The notes beneath the pieces were generated by a model. It did not search any database. It was given only the letters and a program-made list of their open reading frames with translations, and was not told the DNA's origin. A stretch of 8,599 bases of DNA from an uncultured Collinsella sp. (GTDB lineage: Bacteria > Actinomycetota > Coriobacteriia > Coriobacteriales > Coriobacteriaceae), in the NCBI GenBank assembly GCA_902465465.1, contig CABQNF010000031.1, positions 1-8,599 of the forward strand, given 5' to 3'. Position 1 is the first letter of the stretch. Every line of letters begins with the position of its first letter. A program made the position numbers and the translations under genes. Of this stretch, positions 1-6,864 are shown piece after piece.

Positions 1-1481
1 CCCGTCGCAACAAGGTCCTCGACAACATGTTGCGCCTGGGCCACATCACGCAGGAGGAACACGATGCCGCACAGGCCGAACCCATCACCCTCAACGTGAC
101 CGAGATTTCGGGCAGCGGCGTCGACGTATACTCGCAGCCCTACTTTGTCGCCTATGTTAAGCAGCTGCTGGAGCAGGAGTTCTCGACCGACGTGCTCTTT
201 AAGGGCGGTCTGACCGTCAAGACCACCATCGACCCCACGATGCAGCAGGTGGCAGAGAATGCCGTCCGCGAGCAGCTCGACACACTCTCACTCGACGGCC
301 TGGACATGGGCATGGTCGTCGTCGACCCCAAGACCGGCTACATCAAGTGCATGGTGGGCGGCTACGACTACAACGCCGACGAGAACCATGTGAACCACGC
401 TACGGCGAAGCGCCCCGTGGGCTCCACGTTTAAGGCCTTTACGCTGGCAACTGCCATCCAAAACGGCATGAACCCCAACGTCACCCTCAACTGCAACTCG
501 CCGCTCAAGGCCAAGGGCACCACGACCGAGGTCCAAAACTACGCCAACCATAGCTATGGCAACATCACGCTTAAGCAGGCAACGGCATACTCCTCCAACA
601 CCGGCTACATCCAGGTGGCGGAAGCCGTCGGCAACAGCAAGATCATCTCGCTCGTCAAAAAGCTCGGCATCGATCCCGCCAAGGACAACATCGAGGACGT
701 TCCCGTCATGACGCTCGGCACCGGCTCGATCTCGCCGCTCGAGATGGCCGCCGCCTACGCGACGTTTGCCAACGGCGGCTACTATCGCCAGCCGATCGCC
801 ATCACCGAGATTGACTCTCGTACCGGTTCGGTGCTGTACCAGCACACCGACAATCCCTCACAGGTGCTTACCGAGGGCGAGGCCGCCGCGGTCACCGATG
901 TTCTGTCCGGCGTCATGCAGGGCGGCGGTACGGGTGCTGCTGGCGCCCTAAGCGTCAACCAGCCCTATGCCGGCAAAACGGGCACCACCGACAACACCAC
1001 TAACCTGTGGTTCTGCGGCTATACCCCGCAGCTGGCGTGCGCCCTGTGGACCGGCTATTCCGCGGGCGAGATCCCCATCCAAAAATACGGCACGGACCTG
1101 CTGGGCGACAGCACCAACCTGCCTGTCTTTAAGCGGTTTATGAACACCGTTCTGACCGGTACCGAGCGCGAGGAGTTTGCGACCGGAACGGCGCCCACCT
1201 ACAAGAACAACAGCGTCTGGAAGTTCTACGGCACCAACAACACCAAGAAGACGGAGAACGACGACAAGGACGAGAACGAGGACGAAGAGGAAACCACCAC
1301 AACGACTACCACGACGACCACGACCACCGAGACCACGGGCGGCGACACCACCGGCGGCACCGGTACGACCGGTGGCTCGACGGGCGGCTCCACTGGTGGT
1401 TCGACCGGCGGCGATGGCGGCACGCCTACGCCTACACCCACTCCCGACCCCTCGCCCACGCCTGACGATACGGTCGGCTAG
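1..1481 (+). CDS. Class A penicillin-binding protein (PBP1A-type), C-terminal part
   Basis: A bifunctional peptidoglycan synthase. The family polymerises lipid II with an N-terminal glycosyltransferase domain and cross-links stem peptides with a C-terminal transpeptidase domain outside the membrane. Here the reading frame is open through the left edge (reading RRNKVLDN before the first in-frame Met at base 27), so the membrane anchor and nearly all of the glycosyltransferase domain lie outside the window. Counting from that Met, the transpeptidase shows all three active-site motifs: STFK at 133-136 (nucleophile Ser133), SSN at 189-191 and KTGT at 317-320. The conserved stretch GSISPLEMAAAYATFANGG lies at 233-251. 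After residue 405 the protein becomes low complexity: an acidic Asn/Asp/Glu stretch, 12 consecutive Thr (423-434), STGG repeats, then Thr-Pro repeats to the stop. A terminator follows 25 bases later. It is the only plus-strand gene. The transpeptidase call is firm; the exact paralogue is not determined. Confidence 0.95.
   Translation, partial: RRNKVLDNMLRLGHITQEEHDAAQAEPITLNVTEISGSGVDVYSQPYFVAYVKQLLEQEFSTDVLFKGGLTVKTTIDPTMQQVAENAVREQLDTLSLDGLDMGMVVVDPKTGYIKCMVGGYDYNADENHVNHATAKRPVGSTFKAFTLATAIQNGMNPNVTLNCNSPLKAKGTTTEVQNYANHSYGNITLKQATAYSSNTGYIQVAEAVGNSKIISLVKKLGIDPAKDNIEDVPVMTLGTGSISPLEMAAAYATFANGGYYRQPIAITEIDSRTGSVLYQHTDNPSQVLTEGEAAAVTDVLSGVMQGGGTGAAGALSVNQPYAGKTGTTDNTTNLWFCGYTPQLACALWTGYSAGEIPIQKYGTDLLGDSTNLPVFKRFMNTVLTGTEREEFATGTAPTYKNNSVWKFYGTNNTKKTENDDKDENEDEEETTTTTTTTTTTTETTGGDTTGGTGTTGGSTGGSTGGSTGGDGGTPTPTPTPDPSPTPDDTVG
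1293..1412 (+). repeat. Low-complexity codon repeats in the PBP tail
   Basis: Bases 1293-1328 are twelve consecutive Thr codons, a mixture of ACC, ACA, ACG and ACT rather than one repeated triplet. Bases 1377-1412 encode three STGG units, a 12-base period with third-position variation. Thr-Pro repeats follow to about base 1470. Mixed synonymous codons suggest selection on the amino-acid composition (a flexible extracellular tail) rather than recent slippage, though copy number could still vary between strains. Confidence 0.8.
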
Positions 1482-1505
1482 AAATCATCCGGCCATAAGC
1501 AACAA

Positions 1506-1545
1506 GGCCCCCGAGCAGCTTATTAAACTGCTCGGGGGCCTTTTT
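1506..1545 (+). terminator. Intrinsic terminator of the PBP gene
   Basis: Perfect 13-bp inverted repeat, left arm 1506-1518 (GGCCCCCGAGCAG) and right arm 1528-1540, with a 9-nt loop, followed at once by TTTTT at 1541-1545. It starts 25 bases after the PBP stop codon. On the minus strand the stem is followed only by TTGTTG, so it is mainly a plus-strand terminator. Confidence 0.92.
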
Positions 1546-1581
1546 AGTTTAAGCGACCTGATGGGCAGTCTTTATACCGGC

Positions 1582-1620
1582 AAACAAAAAGGGGGTACCG
1601 ACCAACGTCGATACCCCCTT
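1582..1620 (-). terminator. Intrinsic terminator of argR
   Basis: Perfect 9-bp repeat AAGGGGGTA (1589-1597) with TACCCCCTT (1612-1620). After one mismatch the stem continues for 4 more pairs (1599-1602 with 1607-1610). Read on the minus strand, the hairpin runs into TTTTTGTTTG. It lies about 50 bases after the argR stop, so the convergent PBP and argR genes each have a terminator. Confidence 0.88.
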
Positions 1621-1668
1621 ACAAGCCACTATGTCACGCACACAGTGCCGAGCGCACGACCCGCACGC

Positions 1669-2106
1669 CTACTTGCGAGAATTGCTCAGCTTATTGATCA
1701 GCGCCTCGAGACGCTCGCCGTCCTCGGCCGTCTGGGCAATAACCAAAATCGTATCGTTGCCGGCAAGCGAACCAAGCACATCGGGCAACTCTGCCGCATC
1801 AACGGCGGCGGCGATGCCGGAAGCCGTGCCAGGCTGAGCCTTGATCATAACCAGATTATCAGTACGCAGAACGCCCGTTACGAGCTCGGAAACCATACGC
1901 TGCAGGTGCAGGTCCTCTGCCAGAACATAGATGCCCTCAGGGAGTTTACGCAGCCCCATGTCGGCAATATCGCGAGAGACAGTCGCCTGCGTGCAATCAA
2001 AGCCCATAGCACGGAGCTCATCGACCAGCACACGCTGCGTGCGGACGTCCTTATTGCGCACAATATCTCTAATGGCATCCTGGCGCCCATTGCGTTTTTT
2101 AGCCAT
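1669..2106 (-). CDS. argR: Arginine repressor ArgR
   Basis: Arginine-dependent DNA-binding regulator. The family forms hexamers that repress arginine biosynthesis and may activate arginine catabolism. I chose the ATG at 2106 (MAKKRNGRQDAI, 145 aa), close to the family's usual 150 or so. A TTG 11 codons further upstream keeps the frame open, but the ATG has a purine-rich GGAGAGAGG just before it. The N-terminal half is a winged helix with the recognition-helix signature QATVSRDI. The C-terminal half carries the oligomerisation and arginine-binding core, with GTASGIAAAVD and then GNDTILVI. The nearest genes are not arginine genes, so it acts in trans. Palindromes at 2140-2154 and 2200-2227 upstream are candidate autoregulatory sites. 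It is convergent with the PBP gene and ends at its own terminator. Function is firm; the start is likely. Confidence 0.95.
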   Translation of the reverse strand: MAKKRNGRQDAIRDIVRNKDVRTQRVLVDELRAMGFDCTQATVSRDIADMGLRKLPEGIYVLAEDLHLQRMVSELVTGVLRTDNLVMIKAQPGTASGIAAAVDAAELPDVLGSLAGNDTILVIAQTAEDGERLEALINKLSNSRK

Positions 2107-2139
2107 ACAAACCCTCTCTCCAAAAGATGGCGGAGACAA

Positions 2140-2154
2140 TCAATCAGTGATTGA
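2140..2154. promoter_or_regulatory. 15-bp palindrome upstream of argR, candidate ArgR operator
   Basis: TCAATCAGTGATTGA is a perfect inverted repeat (7-1-7) centred about 40 bases upstream of the argR ATG. Its size and AT-rich half-sites resemble ARG boxes in a general way (the enterobacterial consensus is built on TGAAT and ATTCA), but the match is not exact. Autorepression through this site is an inference. Confidence 0.35.
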
Positions 2155-2199
2155 ATAGTTTAACGCTATTTGAAGGCTTTTGTGTATAAGAACGCATTT

Positions 2200-2227
2200 C
2201 GAAACAATTCTATGCAAGTTTGTTTCG
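2200..2227. repeat. Inverted repeat CGAAACAA/TTGTTTCG upstream of argR
   Basis: Perfect 8-bp arms, CGAAACAA at 2200-2207 and TTGTTTCG at 2220-2227, separated by 12 nt. It begins 11 bases after the glycosyltransferase stop in the direction of transcription. No T-tract follows on either strand, so it is a poor intrinsic terminator. It could be an operator for argR or a 3' hairpin for the upstream gene. Confidence 0.45.
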
Positions 2228-2238
2228 TAATGAGCCGT

Positions 2239-3279
2239 TTAGGCGGTTTTTGCGCCCGTCCGGTTAAGAAAAGCTGCCAGATGCGTACACATCACGCAGC
2301 GCGCGGGCTTGGCGCTGGCAATCGGCCCAAACAACAGACCGAGTCCCCGATGGTTGTCCTTGAGCGCGGCGACCATCTGACGGGTTCGAGGCGCCTCGAG
2401 CATATCACGCATGCGGGCGGAACGCTCGATTGACGACAACCCGTGCGGGCTCAGGCACAAATTCTCGATGCAGGCGACCAGTCCGGCAAAGTAGAACTTT
2501 TGGCTTGCCAGCTTGAGCCGACCACCGCTATCTGCTTCCGAGAGTGAGTCCGCAAGCTCGTCGAGTGCTCGGATGTCATCGGATACCTTGGCATACATGG
2601 TGGGATCAAAGGCATCTGTAAGCTTAGGTGCCGTGGCGTGGAAACAAGCGTCGCCGCAGCCGGAGACGCACTGCGCCCGCGAGAGCGCGCACGCCATAAA
2701 CCCAACTGTGCGAAACACCTTGTCGCACAAAAGGCATGCCTCAAACAGCGAGCGGCTGTACATCACGCCAGAGGTCTGAGCGACTAGGCCGCCTAAAATC
2801 AACTGGGACAGCCCGGTCACCATCGAAGACTTGTCTTCAATGACAATAGGGGCAACATCCAAGACGCGCGAATGGCGCTCTCGATGTGCATCATAGCGGT
2901 CGAGCGACACCGTGGGGAACACTATGTCTGCCGCAGTATCGCACGCGATATCGACCATCTTGGAAAGGGACTGCGGAGCAAACCACTCATCGGCGTTCAT
3001 AGCGATGATTTGAGAGCCACGCGAGGCAGCAAAACCGGCACGAAGACAAGCACCGCGCTTCGCGTCCTCGACGTCAATCAAATCAATATGAATGTCCCTG
3101 TCGGCAGCAACTTGAAGCGAATGGCGCACACCGGGCGCAGCATCGCGGCAGACAACGACAATCTGCAAATCGTAGAGGTCTTGGTTCTGGATACTCTCGA
3201 GCGCACGCATCGCATAGCTGGGCGAACCTTCTACCACAAGGATCACCGAAAGTCGCGGATGCGAGCCACGTCGAACCAA
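2239..3279 (-). CDS. Divergent family 2 (GT-A) glycosyltransferase, substrate unknown
   Basis: Probably transfers a sugar from a nucleotide-sugar donor; acceptor and product cannot be told. The 346-residue protein opens with the Rossmann-like GT2 pattern: strand LSVILVVEG (10-18), helix ALESIQNQDL (26-35), strand LQIVVVCRD (38-46), then RGACLRAGFAASRGSQIIAMNADEWF across 76-100, which matches the usual N-G-ARG-D-x-D region. The metal-binding DxD is here N95-A-D97, and the usual DDGS after the second strand is CRDA, so key acidic positions are altered. Thirteen cysteines are present, six of them at 182-212 (CLLC at 182-185, then 197, 204, 208, 212). No signal peptide or clear membrane helix is seen. 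Start: TTG at 3279, chosen because GAGAGGA lies 8 bases upstream and no in-frame ATG gives the first strand. It stands alone between truA and argR, with no polysaccharide genes in view. Confidence 0.72.
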   Translation of the reverse strand: MVRRGSHPRLSVILVVEGSPSYAMRALESIQNQDLYDLQIVVVCRDAAPGVRHSLQVAADRDIHIDLIDVEDAKRGACLRAGFAASRGSQIIAMNADEWFAPQSLSKMVDIACDTAADIVFPTVSLDRYDAHRERHSRVLDVAPIVIEDKSSMVTGLSQLILGGLVAQTSGVMYSRSLFEACLLCDKVFRTVGFMACALSRAQCVSGCGDACFHATAPKLTDAFDPTMYAKVSDDIRALDELADSLSEADSGGRLKLASQKFYFAGLVACIENLCLSPHGLSSIERSARMRDMLEAPRTRQMVAALKDNHRGLGLLFGPIASAKPARCVMCTHLAAFLNRTGAKTA

Positions 3280-3440
3280 GTTATCCGTCCTCTCGACAGC
3301 AATGAATCAAACCGTGGTTCATGGTACACCCCGCCAATAAAAGCAATGAGACACCGGTTGTATTGCACGCCAAGAACAGATGTTGCACACGCGCAGCCCA
3401 CAGATGACAGGTGCCGACGCACGACGCGTCGAGCCCTCCC

Positions 3441-4265
3441 CTAGTCGAGCACGACAAGCTCGGCGGGATCGTAATCCACGCCCATAAACGTAAGGCCGCA
3501 AGCAGGAGCCGTGGGGCCCGCAGCGGTACGGTCACAAGCATCGATGACCTCGCGCATCCACTCGGGTTCACGGCGATGCATGCCAATCTCGACAAGCGTG
3601 CCCACGATCGTGCGGACCATCGAATGCAGAAACGCATTGCCCTCGATGGTAAACGTCAGGATGTCCTCGCCGAACGCAACCTCATGGCCAAACTCGGCAC
3701 TCATCACGCAGCGGTGCGTGGGCTTGCCCACGGCAGACGCCACCTTGCAAAAGCTCTTGAAGTCCTGCTCGCCCAGCAGCGCGGGACAGGCCGCAGACAT
3801 CGCCTCAACATCCAATGGGTAGCGATGCCACCACACCGCACCGCGCGAAAGCACAGGGCGCGCGTCGCGATCGGCAATACGGTACGTATACGTACGGGAA
3901 CGCGCGTCAAAGCGCGCAGAAAAGCCCTTACGAGCCTTGTAGACCTCGTTGATGGCGATATCTTTGGGCAGCAGGGCATCCATGGCCCGCAGCCACCTAC
4001 GGCGCGTACACGCGAGCTCAGCGTCCGTTACGGGAACGCTGATGTACTGAGCCACGGCATGCACGCCGGCATCGGTACGCCCCGCGCACGTCAAATCGAT
4101 CGGGCGGCGAAGCAGCGTCTCGATGGCTCGACGTAGCTCGCCCGCAACCGTCGTCTGTCCCGGCTGCTCGGCAAATCCGCTATACGACGAGCCATCATAG
4201 GCCACACGAAATACGAGCGTGGCGTCAAGCTCGGAAATCGAATTGAAATCAGACGGGGCAGTCAT
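3441..4265 (-). CDS. truA: tRNA pseudouridine(38-40) synthase TruA
   Basis: Isomerises uridine to pseudouridine at positions 38-40 in the anticodon arm of many tRNAs; cytoplasmic, acting as a homodimer in the family. With the ATG at 4265 the protein has 274 residues, a normal length. The catalytic Asp is D65 in the signature AGRTDAGVHA (61-70). Other family blocks are the N-terminal VAYDGSSYSGFAEQPGQ, FSARFDARSRTYTYRI in the middle, FKSFCK, and GNAFLHSMVRTIVGTLVEIG near the C-terminus. The upstream in-frame TTG at 4280 is not favoured: GGGAG sits just before the ATG. It follows rplQ, a common arrangement, but the strong terminator at 4301-4331 lies only 35 bases upstream of the start. Expression therefore depends on read-through or a promoter near the end of rplQ. 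Confidence 0.96.
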   Translation of the reverse strand: MTAPSDFNSISELDATLVFRVAYDGSSYSGFAEQPGQTTVAGELRRAIETLLRRPIDLTCAGRTDAGVHAVAQYISVPVTDAELACTRRRWLRAMDALLPKDIAINEVYKARKGFSARFDARSRTYTYRIADRDARPVLSRGAVWWHRYPLDVEAMSAACPALLGEQDFKSFCKVASAVGKPTHRCVMSAEFGHEVAFGEDILTFTIEGNAFLHSMVRTIVGTLVEIGMHRREPEWMREVIDACDRTAAGPTAPACGLTFMGVDYDPAELVVLD

Positions 4266-4300
4266 GGGCGCTCCCAACAAACAAGTAACGGTATCGCGAC

Positions 4301-4331
4301 AAAAAAAGAGGGGTACGCGAACGTACCCCTC
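4301..4331 (-). terminator. Intrinsic terminator after rplQ
   Basis: Perfect 10-bp stem, GAGGGGTACG (4308-4317) with CGTACCCCTC (4322-4331). The loop reads TTCG on the minus strand, and the stem is followed by seven T residues (complement of the A-run 4301-4307). It closes the ribosomal operon 26 bases after the rplQ stop. Confidence 0.94.
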
Positions 4332-4357
4332 GAATATAGCCTATGCAGACGGAAAGT

Positions 4358-4825
4358 CTACTCAGCGGTCTCCTCAGCAGGAGCCTCCTCGACGGCCTCG
4401 ACCTTCTTGGGAGCAGCAGCCTTCTTGGGGGCCGGAGCAGCCTTCTTGGCCTTAGGCGTGCAAGGCTCGGTGACGAGCTCCATGATAACGATGGGAGCGT
4501 TGTCGCCCTTGCGGTTGCCGAGCTTCATGATGCGGGTGTAACCGCCGTTGCGGTCCTGCCACATGCCCTGGGCAGCCTTGTCGAAGATCTCGGCAACGAG
4601 CTGCTTATCGCCGAGCTTGGCGATAGCCAGACGACGAGAGTGCAGGTCGCCCTTCTTGGCCCAAGTGATGATCGGGTCGACGACCGAACGCAGCGCCTTA
4701 GCGCGGGTCTCGGTGGTCTTGATGCGGTCGTTCTCGAAGAGGGCCTTAGCAAGGCTCTTCTTCATGGCCTTGGTGTGGCTCGCATCGGTGCCGAGCTTCA
4801 GGCCCTTCTTAACGTTGTGACGCAT
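4358..4825 (-). CDS. rplQ: 50S ribosomal protein L17
   Basis: Structural protein of the large ribosomal subunit near the exit-tunnel side. The 155-residue product starts MRHNVKKGLKLGTDASHTKAM, the classic L17 N-terminus, followed by RIKTTETRAKALRSVVDPIIT (35-55) and the C-terminal core GGYTRIMKLGNRKGDNAPIVIMELV (94-118). L17 is usually about 115-130 residues. Here residues 121-155 add a tail that is first Lys/Ala/Pro-rich, then acidic (EAVEEAPAEETAE). Start ATG at 4825 with GAGGAG about 9 bases upstream. It is the last gene of the alpha operon, 30 bases after rpoA, and is followed by a strong terminator. Confidence 0.98.
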   Translation of the reverse strand: MRHNVKKGLKLGTDASHTKAMKKSLAKALFENDRIKTTETRAKALRSVVDPIITWAKKGDLHSRRLAIAKLGDKQLVAEIFDKAAQGMWQDRNGGYTRIMKLGNRKGDNAPIVIMELVTEPCTPKAKKAAPAPKKAAAPKKVEAVEEAPAEETAE

Positions 4826-4855
4826 GGTCTAGTTTCTCCTCAAATATGCGAAGCA

Positions 4856-5797
4856 TTAAGCCTTCAGGCTCAGGCCCATGGACTCAAGCTTGTCCTTCAC
4901 TTCCTCGATCGACTTAACACCGAAGTTACGGATGTTGAGCAGATCGTTCTCCGAGAACTCAACGAGCTGACGGACCGAGTGAATGCTGGCGCGCTTAAGG
5001 CAGTTGTAGGAACGGACGGAAAGGTCCAGATCCTCGATCTGCTTGTCCAGCTCGGCGTTGTCGTTGGTGACCTCGGGAGCGAAGATCGAAGCCTCCTCCT
5101 CGACCTCGGGGGTCTCGGCAAGGTTCATAAAGGCGGCCATATGCTGGTTGATGATATTGGCAGCCTGGACCACGGCGTCGCGCGGGGCGATGGAGCCGTT
5201 GGTCTCGATCTCGAGGACAAGGCGGTCGTAGTCGGTGTGCTGACCGACACGGCAAGCCTCAACGAGCTTGGCGCAACGGGAAACCGGCGAGTACAGCGAG
5301 TCGACGTGGATCACACCGATGGGATCGTTGTCGCGCTTGTTTGCCTCGCCAGAAACATAGCCGCGGCCATAGCCGATGCGCATGCTCATGGTGAGATGGC
5401 CACCCTCGGTGAGCGTAGCAATGTGCTGCTCGGGGTTGACCAGCTCAAACTCGGACGGAATAAAGAAGTCCGCACCGGTGACCTCGCAGGGGCCGTCAAC
5501 CGAGATGGTGGCGGTCGCCTCGTCGGTCGTGCCGAGAGCCCTGAAGACAAGACCCTTGACATTCAGGACGATGTCGGTGACATCCTCGACCATGTTAGGG
5601 ATGGTCATGAACTCGTGCTGCGCACCATCGATCTGAATAGCCTCGACGGCGGCACCCTCGAGCGAGGACAGAAGAACGCGACGAAGGGAGTTACCCAGCG
5701 TATCGCCGTAACCACGCTCGAGCGGCTCGACGGAGACACGAGCAGACGTCTCGTTGATCTCTTCGACCTGAACCTGAGGCCTAATGAATTCTGACAT
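4856..5797 (-). CDS. rpoA: DNA-directed RNA polymerase subunit alpha
   Basis: The alpha dimer is the scaffold for assembly of RNA polymerase, and its C-terminal domain contacts UP elements and activators. 313 residues, normal length. The N-terminal domain (about 1-225) carries the dimerisation and beta/beta-prime assembly region with ERGYGDTLGNSLRRVLLSSL (27-46) and GRGYVSGEANK (144-154). An acidic linker (about 228-252) leads to the C-terminal domain (about 253-305) with LSVRSYNCLKRA, where R262 is equivalent to E. coli R265 (DNA binding), and NIRNFGVKSIEEVKDKL. Start ATG at 5797 with an excellent GGAGG 6 bases upstream. It lies between rpsD (32-base gap) and rplQ (30-base gap) in one transcription unit. 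Confidence 0.99.
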   Translation of the reverse strand: MSEFIRPQVQVEEINETSARVSVEPLERGYGDTLGNSLRRVLLSSLEGAAVEAIQIDGAQHEFMTIPNMVEDVTDIVLNVKGLVFRALGTTDEATATISVDGPCEVTGADFFIPSEFELVNPEQHIATLTEGGHLTMSMRIGYGRGYVSGEANKRDNDPIGVIHVDSLYSPVSRCAKLVEACRVGQHTDYDRLVLEIETNGSIAPRDAVVQAANIINQHMAAFMNLAETPEVEEEASIFAPEVTNDNAELDKQIEDLDLSVRSYNCLKRASIHSVRQLVEFSENDLLNIRNFGVKSIEEVKDKLESMGLSLKA

Positions 5798-5829
5798 GTA
5801 TTACCTCCAGCCTCAGCAGCCCGGATGGA

Positions 5830-6426
5830 CTACTTAGAGTAGAGCTCGACGATGAGCTGCTCGTTGATATCACCGCTGATCTGCTCACGCGTCGGCAGAG
5901 CGAGCACGTTACCAGACAGCTTCTCGATATCGACCTCGAGCCAGCCAGGGACCTCAAAGCGCTCGGAGGAAATCAGGGCCTCCTTGATGGGGAGGAGGTC
6001 ACGGAACTTCTCGCCGACAGCGACGACGTCGCCGGCCTTGACGCGGTAGGACGGGATGTCCACGCGCTTGCCGTTCACGGTGAAGTGACCGTGACGGACG
6101 GACTGACGAGCCTCTTTGCGGGTGCGGGCGAAGCCAAGACGGAAGACAACGTTGTCGAGGCGAGACTCAAGGATGATCATGAGGTTCTCACCGGTGACGC
6201 CGTTCATCTTGCGGGCCTTGTTGAAGTAGCCGTGGAACTGCTTCTCCAGAACGCCATAGATGAACTTGACCTTCTGCTTCTCGCGCAGCTGCATGCCGTA
6301 CTCAGATTCCTTGCGACGGCGCTTGGGCTGACGGATAGATTCCTTCTTGCTGCTGTAACCGAGCTCAGCGGGATCGATCCCGAGCTGACGGCAGCGCTTA
6401 AGAACAGGAGTCCTGTCGATTGCCAT
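5830..6426 (-). CDS. rpsD: 30S ribosomal protein S4
   Basis: Primary 16S rRNA-binding protein that nucleates assembly of the 30S body and contributes to decoding fidelity. 198 residues. The N-terminal region has a single Cys (C12), so this is the zinc-free form of S4 rather than the Cys-rich one. The Arg/Lys-rich stretch QPKRRRKESEYGMQLREKQK (33-52) and the S4 RNA-binding domain (about 88-150; SRLDNVVFRLGFARTRKEARQ and the VRHGHFTVNGKRVDIPS block) are clear. The C-terminus is the typical INEQLIVELYSK. Start ATG at 6426; AAGGA is upstream with a slightly long 10-base spacing. It lies 19 bases after rpsK. Placement within the alpha operon resembles Gram-negative and actinobacterial gene order; in Bacillus rpsD is elsewhere. 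Confidence 0.99.
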   Translation of the reverse strand: MAIDRTPVLKRCRQLGIDPAELGYSSKKESIRQPKRRRKESEYGMQLREKQKVKFIYGVLEKQFHGYFNKARKMNGVTGENLMIILESRLDNVVFRLGFARTRKEARQSVRHGHFTVNGKRVDIPSYRVKAGDVVAVGEKFRDLLPIKEALISSERFEVPGWLEVDIEKLSGNVLALPTREQISGDINEQLIVELYSK

Positions 6427-6445
6427 ATTGATACGATCCTTTCAG

Positions 6446-6850
6446 TTACACGCGGCGACGCTTCTTGGGGCGGCAGCCGTTGTGCGGAATGGGGGTCTTG
6501 TCCTGGATGCTCGAGACCTCGAGGCCAGCAGCCTGGAGGGAGCGGATGGCGGTCTCACGACCGGAGCCGGGGCCCTTGACGAAGACGGAAACCTTCTTCA
6601 TACCGTGCTCCATGGCCTGCTTGGCAGCAGCCTCGGCAGCCATCTGGGCAGCGAACGGCGTGGACTTACGGGAGCCCTTGAAGCCCACCTGGCCAGCCGA
6701 CTTCCAGGAAATGACGTTGCCCTGGGGATCGGTGATCGAAACGATCGTGTTGTTGAACGTAGAACGAATGTGAGCCTGGCCCACGGAAATGTTCTTACGG
6801 TCCGCGCGCTTCAGACGGGCAGCGCGAACGTTCTTCTTAGCAGTAGCCAT
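6446..6850 (-). CDS. rpsK: 30S ribosomal protein S11
   Basis: Protein of the 30S platform that binds 16S rRNA near the mRNA exit and the E site. 134 residues, normal length. A basic N-terminal extension precedes the core GQAHIRSTFNNTIVSITD (24-41) and GNVISWKSAGQVGFKGSRKSTP. The C-terminal signature GPGSGRETAIRSLQAAGLEV is followed by DKTPIPHNGCRPKKRRRV, the canonical S11 end. Start ATG at 6850 with GGAG about 10 bases upstream; 14 bases after rpsM, indicating co-transcription. Confidence 0.99.
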   Translation of the reverse strand: MATAKKNVRAARLKRADRKNISVGQAHIRSTFNNTIVSITDPQGNVISWKSAGQVGFKGSRKSTPFAAQMAAEAAAKQAMEHGMKKVSVFVKGPGSGRETAIRSLQAAGLEVSSIQDKTPIPHNGCRPKKRRRV

Positions 6851-6864
6851 CTATCTAGCGCTCC

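Noticed and set aside
288..845. 185-codon open frame on the minus strand
   Set aside because: Antisense to the PBP transpeptidase domain; repetitive Val/Gly/Arg composition typical of a shadow frame.
1177..2154. 325-codon open frame on the plus strand
   Set aside because: It runs out of frame through the PBP tail, through two terminators and antisense to argR. Its Arg/Pro-rich start is the frameshifted Thr/Gly repeat.
3302..3323. ATGAA...TTCAT imperfect hairpin upstream of the glycosyltransferase as an operator
   Set aside because: The arms pair only with a 4-nt bulge and no promoter boxes could be placed next to it.
3422..3431. CGACGCGTCG palindrome just after truA as a terminator
   Set aside because: A self-complementary 10-mer with no loop and no T-tract; a chance palindrome in GC-rich DNA is more likely.
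3411..4136. 241-codon open frame on the plus strand
   Set aside because: Antisense to truA, whose catalytic motif and full length are clear. No ribosome binding site and no recognisable domain.
4343..5794. 483-codon open frame on the plus strand
   Set aside because: It is antisense to rplQ and rpoA, both unmistakable. Its Leu/Val/Asp-rich composition is what a GC-rich gene gives when read backwards.
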